Part shown: one piece after another, positions 6,901 through 8,976 of the stretch
How positions within the stretch are numbered: the stretch's first letter is position 1
Layout: each line of letters begins with the position of its first letter
DNA from: Planctomycetota bacterium
Lineage (GTDB): Bacteria > Planctomycetota > UBA1135 > UBA2386
DNA length: 8,976 nt
Assembly: GCA_003235605.1 (NCBI GenBank)
Contig: QJVU01000638.1
Coordinates: 1-8,976 of the forward strand
Direction of reading: 5' to 3'
Made by a program: the position numbers and the translations under genes
Notes under the pieces: model-generated
The model's database searches: none
What the model was told of the DNA's origin: nothing
Seen by the model: the letters and a program-made list of their open reading frames with translations, nothing else

Positions 6901-6915
6901 GTGGCTGGGAGCCAC
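6901..6915 (-). promoter_or_regulatory. Hairpin 18 bases before the pilQ start
   Basis: GTGGCT, loop CCC, AGCCAC on the minus strand is a perfect six-pair stem. It ends 18 bases upstream of the ATG at 6882, just before the purine-rich ribosome binding region. It may influence pilQ translation or mRNA stability; function is not shown. Confidence 0.4.
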
Positions 6916-6939
6916 AAAGCCATTGTGTCGCCGACGCGT

Positions 6940-6959
6940 GTGCAGGGCCGCGCCTGCAC
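6940..6959 (-). repeat. Inverted repeat in the pilO-pilQ gap
   Basis: GTGCAGG and CCTGCAC form a perfect seven-base inverted repeat around a six-base spacer. No T-run follows. It could be an mRNA hairpin or an operator; nothing else in it identifies a partner. Confidence 0.4.
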
Positions 6960-7009
6960 TTCGATACCTGTTATTTCGGTCCCTCGGGTCGAGCGGCTTG
7001 AAACAATCT

Positions 7010-7062
7010 CACGCTTCGCCGCGCCGTGGGCAGACCTGGTGACACCGCAACGCCGAAGCGTG
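7010..7062 (-). terminator. Long stem-loop after the pilO stop, possible attenuator or terminator
   Basis: Nine-base arms CACGCTTCG (7054-7062 read on the minus strand) and CGAAGCGTG (7010-7018) enclose a 35-base loop and begin five bases after the TAG of the PilO-like gene. On the minus strand the second arm is followed by AGATTGTTTC, only partly T-rich. The loop is long for an intrinsic terminator. It may instead cap the upstream message or lower secretin expression relative to pilO. The remaining bases of the 185-base gap hold an AT-richer patch near 6970-6977 that could contain a promoter, but I cannot define one. Confidence 0.3.
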
Positions 7063-7067
7063 GGGTC

Positions 7068-8489
7068 CTACCAGGTCTTGACCAGCGTGAATCCCTTGTA
7101 GACGAACTCGACCTCTTCGCGGCGCACAGCCTTCACGAACAACTGGTCGTTGACCCAGTCGCCCTCCTGGTAGGGCGTCTTGTTGAGGATGACCCCGGAC
7201 TTGCCGTCCTGGTTGACTACGACGCCGCAGATCTCCAGAGGCATGGTCGCGAACTCCGTGGCGATTCTGGCCCGCAGCACGTAGCCTTCCACCTTGATGC
7301 GCAGCGGATAGCGTGGATCTCCGGCGGGCACCTCGAGCTTTGGCAACACGTTGTCGTAGCGGTTGATGGCGTGCTGCAGCCGACCATCGAGGAGATCCCT
7401 CTTGAGGTCTTCGATCAGGCGGTTGAAGTTCTCGACGCTCAGGAACCGCTCGTCCTCCTCGGCACCCGTCAGAACCAGCTTCTTCAGCTGCTGTAGGGGT
7501 GTCAGGACCTCCTTGTACCAACGCACCCTGAGGGCTTGGTTGGAGATCATGTTGTGCTTGTTCACGTCGTCGATGGTCTTGGCAAGGTCGACCAGCCCTT
7601 TGGTAACCTTCTTCTGCAACTCGTACTTCTGGAAGATGGTCAACGACGGATCCAGGCTCTCTTTCCAGTAGCGCTGCAGCGCTCCAATCTGCGCAGACGT
7701 CCTCTCAATCAGCTCGCGCTGTTTCATCGGAGACCAATGGGGTCCCTCAGTGCCGTTGAGCCCCGAGGAATGGAACTCACGGGGGTCCACGAAGACGTCT
7801 CGACGGCCTTGTTGGCCCTTGAACTCGTAGCGCTCCGTCGAGAGATCCTGCAGGCTGGCGTGGATCTTCGGCGCCAGCTTGTCGCGCTTGGCCGGGTAGT
7901 TCGGGATCGCGGTCAGCTTGCCCATGGCCCTGACGTTGTAGACGTAGGTCTCCACCGTCACGGCGAACTTGTGGAGGGCGTCTCCGGTCTGCCTCTCATC
8001 CGCCTTGGGGCGGTACGGCGTGACTCGAATCTCTCGCACCTTCACGAAGCGCTCGTAGTTCTCGAAGAAGTTGATGAACTTCATGAGCTGCCATAGGCTC
8101 GCCTGGAAATCGAACCGGTACACGACGCTCTCGAATGCCTGCTGACGCCGCCTATCACCTACTGGCTGCGCCCTCTCGATGTTGATACCTGACTGGATCG
8201 CAAACAGCTGAGCCGTCTTCATGAACTGGTTCAGCTCCCGCTCCTGAGGCAGGATCTTGACGTACTCATGGACGTTCTCACGGAGGATGATCACTGCCTC
8301 CTCGATCATCGGGATCTTGCGGATCTTCACGCGGCAGGCATCGATCTGGGCCTGCTTCTGGGCAATTGCCGTCTTCTGTTCCTCTACCAGCCCCATGGCC
8401 CACCAGATACCGGCGCCGCCTCCACCGCAAAGGAGCAGGGCTGCTCCCCCCAGGGCCAGAATGATCTGCTTCTCGTTGAGCTTTGCCAT
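7068..8489 (-). CDS. pilO: PilO-like pilus assembly protein with PilP-like C-terminal half
   Basis: A 473-residue inner-membrane alignment protein of the type IV pilus, about twice the usual PilO length. One membrane helix (about 9-31) follows a short cytoplasmic start, then a coiled coil (33-60). The PilO periplasmic domain spans about 65-190 (LPQERELNQFMKTAQ; SLWQLMKFINFFENYERFVKV; a TVETYVY strand). From about 218 it departs from PilO: GRRDVF (228-233) resembles the conserved GRRDPF of PilP, a helical stretch runs from about 250 to 385, and residues 416-473 (ICGVVVN, GVILNKTPYQEGD, EFVYKGF) look like the beta-rich PilP/GspB-type domain that contacts the secretin. With no separate pilP before pilQ, I infer a PilO-PilP fusion. 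No lipoprotein signal is present, as the PilO helix would anchor both parts. It starts with ATG at 8489 after an AAAGGCG element, 12 bases from the pilN stop, so the two are very probably co-transcribed. Confidence 0.85.
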   Translation of the reverse strand: MAKLNEKQIILALGGAALLLCGGGGAGIWWAMGLVEEQKTAIAQKQAQIDACRVKIRKIPMIEEAVIILRENVHEYVKILPQERELNQFMKTAQLFAIQSGINIERAQPVGDRRRQQAFESVVYRFDFQASLWQLMKFINFFENYERFVKVREIRVTPYRPKADERQTGDALHKFAVTVETYVYNVRAMGKLTAIPNYPAKRDKLAPKIHASLQDLSTERYEFKGQQGRRDVFVDPREFHSSGLNGTEGPHWSPMKQRELIERTSAQIGALQRYWKESLDPSLTIFQKYELQKKVTKGLVDLAKTIDDVNKHNMISNQALRVRWYKEVLTPLQQLKKLVLTGAEEDERFLSVENFNRLIEDLKRDLLDGRLQHAINRYDNVLPKLEVPAGDPRYPLRIKVEGYVLRARIATEFATMPLEICGVVVNQDGKSGVILNKTPYQEGDWVNDQLFVKAVRREEVEFVYKGFTLVKTW

Positions 8490-8501
8490 CGCCTTTGCCC
8501 G

Positions 8502-8976
8502 TTACTTGTTCCGCTTGCGGGCCGCCTGGTTCTTCTCCCAGAGCTTGGCCTGCTTGAACGACCATTTCAGGTTGAAGGCGTAGGCCTCCGGTGGGTACCG
8601 CGCCTTGTTGATCTGCTGCGCCGCGTTGGGCGCTGAAACCTCCTGGACATCCTTCCAGAACTCGGACCTCTCCAGGTCTTCGTGGAAGTTCGCCAGCGCT
8701 GTCATCCTCGCGCCTTGCACCATTCCCGGCATGTGAACCTGAGGACCGGCCTTGGCCGAGCTCCCTTCCTTGATATCCAGGTCGGTGAACCAGGCGACAT
8801 GGCGATCGGTATTGTTGTTCACCACATCGATCACCTCCTCGAGGATCTTGGTCCACAGAAGGCGAGAGCCGGCAATGGTCTGGATCGTGTCTGAGCGCTT
8901 CGAGAACTCTCTCTCCTCTTTGACGAGTTGGTCGTAGTAGGCAGCGCGCTTGCTTTCCGTGGCAAGGGTGTTCGCC
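8502..8976 (-). CDS. pilN: PilN-like pilus assembly protein (5' end missing)
   Basis: The last 157 residues of a protein whose frame is open to the window edge (codons read from base 8975). The pattern KRSDTIQTIAGSRLLWTKIL then DVVNNNTDRHVAWFTDLDI is that of the PilN periplasmic domain, where a conserved R/W-containing helix precedes a ferredoxin-like fold. ALANFHEDLERSEFWKDVQ fits its later helix (PilN: short L-x-x-S-x-x-F element). The tail is basic (KNQAARKRNK). The membrane helix and cytoplasmic PilM-binding motif should lie beyond the window. PilN pairs with PilO in the inner membrane, and the next gene is PilO-like. The assignment depends partly on that context; the ATG at 8834 is internal and not the start. 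Confidence 0.75.
   Translation of the reverse strand, partial: ANTLATESKRAAYYDQLVKEEREFSKRSDTIQTIAGSRLLWTKILEEVIDVVNNNTDRHVAWFTDLDIKEGSSAKAGPQVHMPGMVQGARMTALANFHEDLERSEFWKDVQEVSAPNAAQQINKARYPPEAYAFNLKWSFKQAKLWEKNQAARKRNK

Noticed and set aside
4909..7101. 730-codon open frame on the plus strand opposite pilQ
   Set aside because: It is antisense to an unmistakable secretin in a GC-rich gene, is rich in His, Arg, Gly and Leu as such shadows are, and shows no domain.

Overview
The window is GC-rich bacterial chromosome with eight protein genes, all read from the minus strand. In transcription order (high to low coordinates) they are pilN (5' part missing), a pilO-like gene with a PilP-like C-terminus, a PilQ-type secretin gene, an RNase E/G-family gene, rplU, rpmA, obg, and a PilT/PilU-family ATPase gene (3' part missing). 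The long open frames on the plus strand, including one of 730 codons opposite pilQ, look like GC-rich shadows. No mobile element, CRISPR array, tRNA or rRNA was seen.

The taxonomic signal is modest. The type IV pilus genes, the secretin and RNase E/G indicate a diderm. The style of the proteins (an acidic insertion inside the RNase E/G S1 domain, an Obg without a C-terminal extension, a secretin with two STN-like repeats) fits Planctomycetota or a related deep diderm lineage better than Proteobacteria. This is inference from memory of family features, not a database match.

Region 8976-7068 holds the inner-membrane alignment proteins of a type IV pilus machine: the PilN C-terminal part, then a 473-residue PilO-like protein 12 bases downstream. 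The second half of that protein carries a GRRDVF motif and a C-terminal beta-rich segment of PilP/GspB type, so PilO and PilP appear to be fused. After a 185-base intercistronic stretch with three perfect inverted repeats comes the outer-membrane secretin (6882-5065).

A 413-base gene-free stretch (5064-4652) with several hairpins precedes a compact block of RNA and ribosome genes: RNase E/G (4651-2651), L21, L27 and Obg. Obg is followed after a short gap by the pilus retraction-type ATPase (811 to the window edge). The type IV pilus genes therefore flank a ribosome and RNA-processing block, all in one direction.

The points most worth a second look are the PilO-PilP fusion with a helical insertion, the roughly 160-residue acidic insertion in the RNase E/G S1 domain with a 15-bp DNA tandem repeat, the altered G4 motif (TKVE) in Obg, and hairpins just upstream of the pilQ, RNase E/G and rplU start sites.
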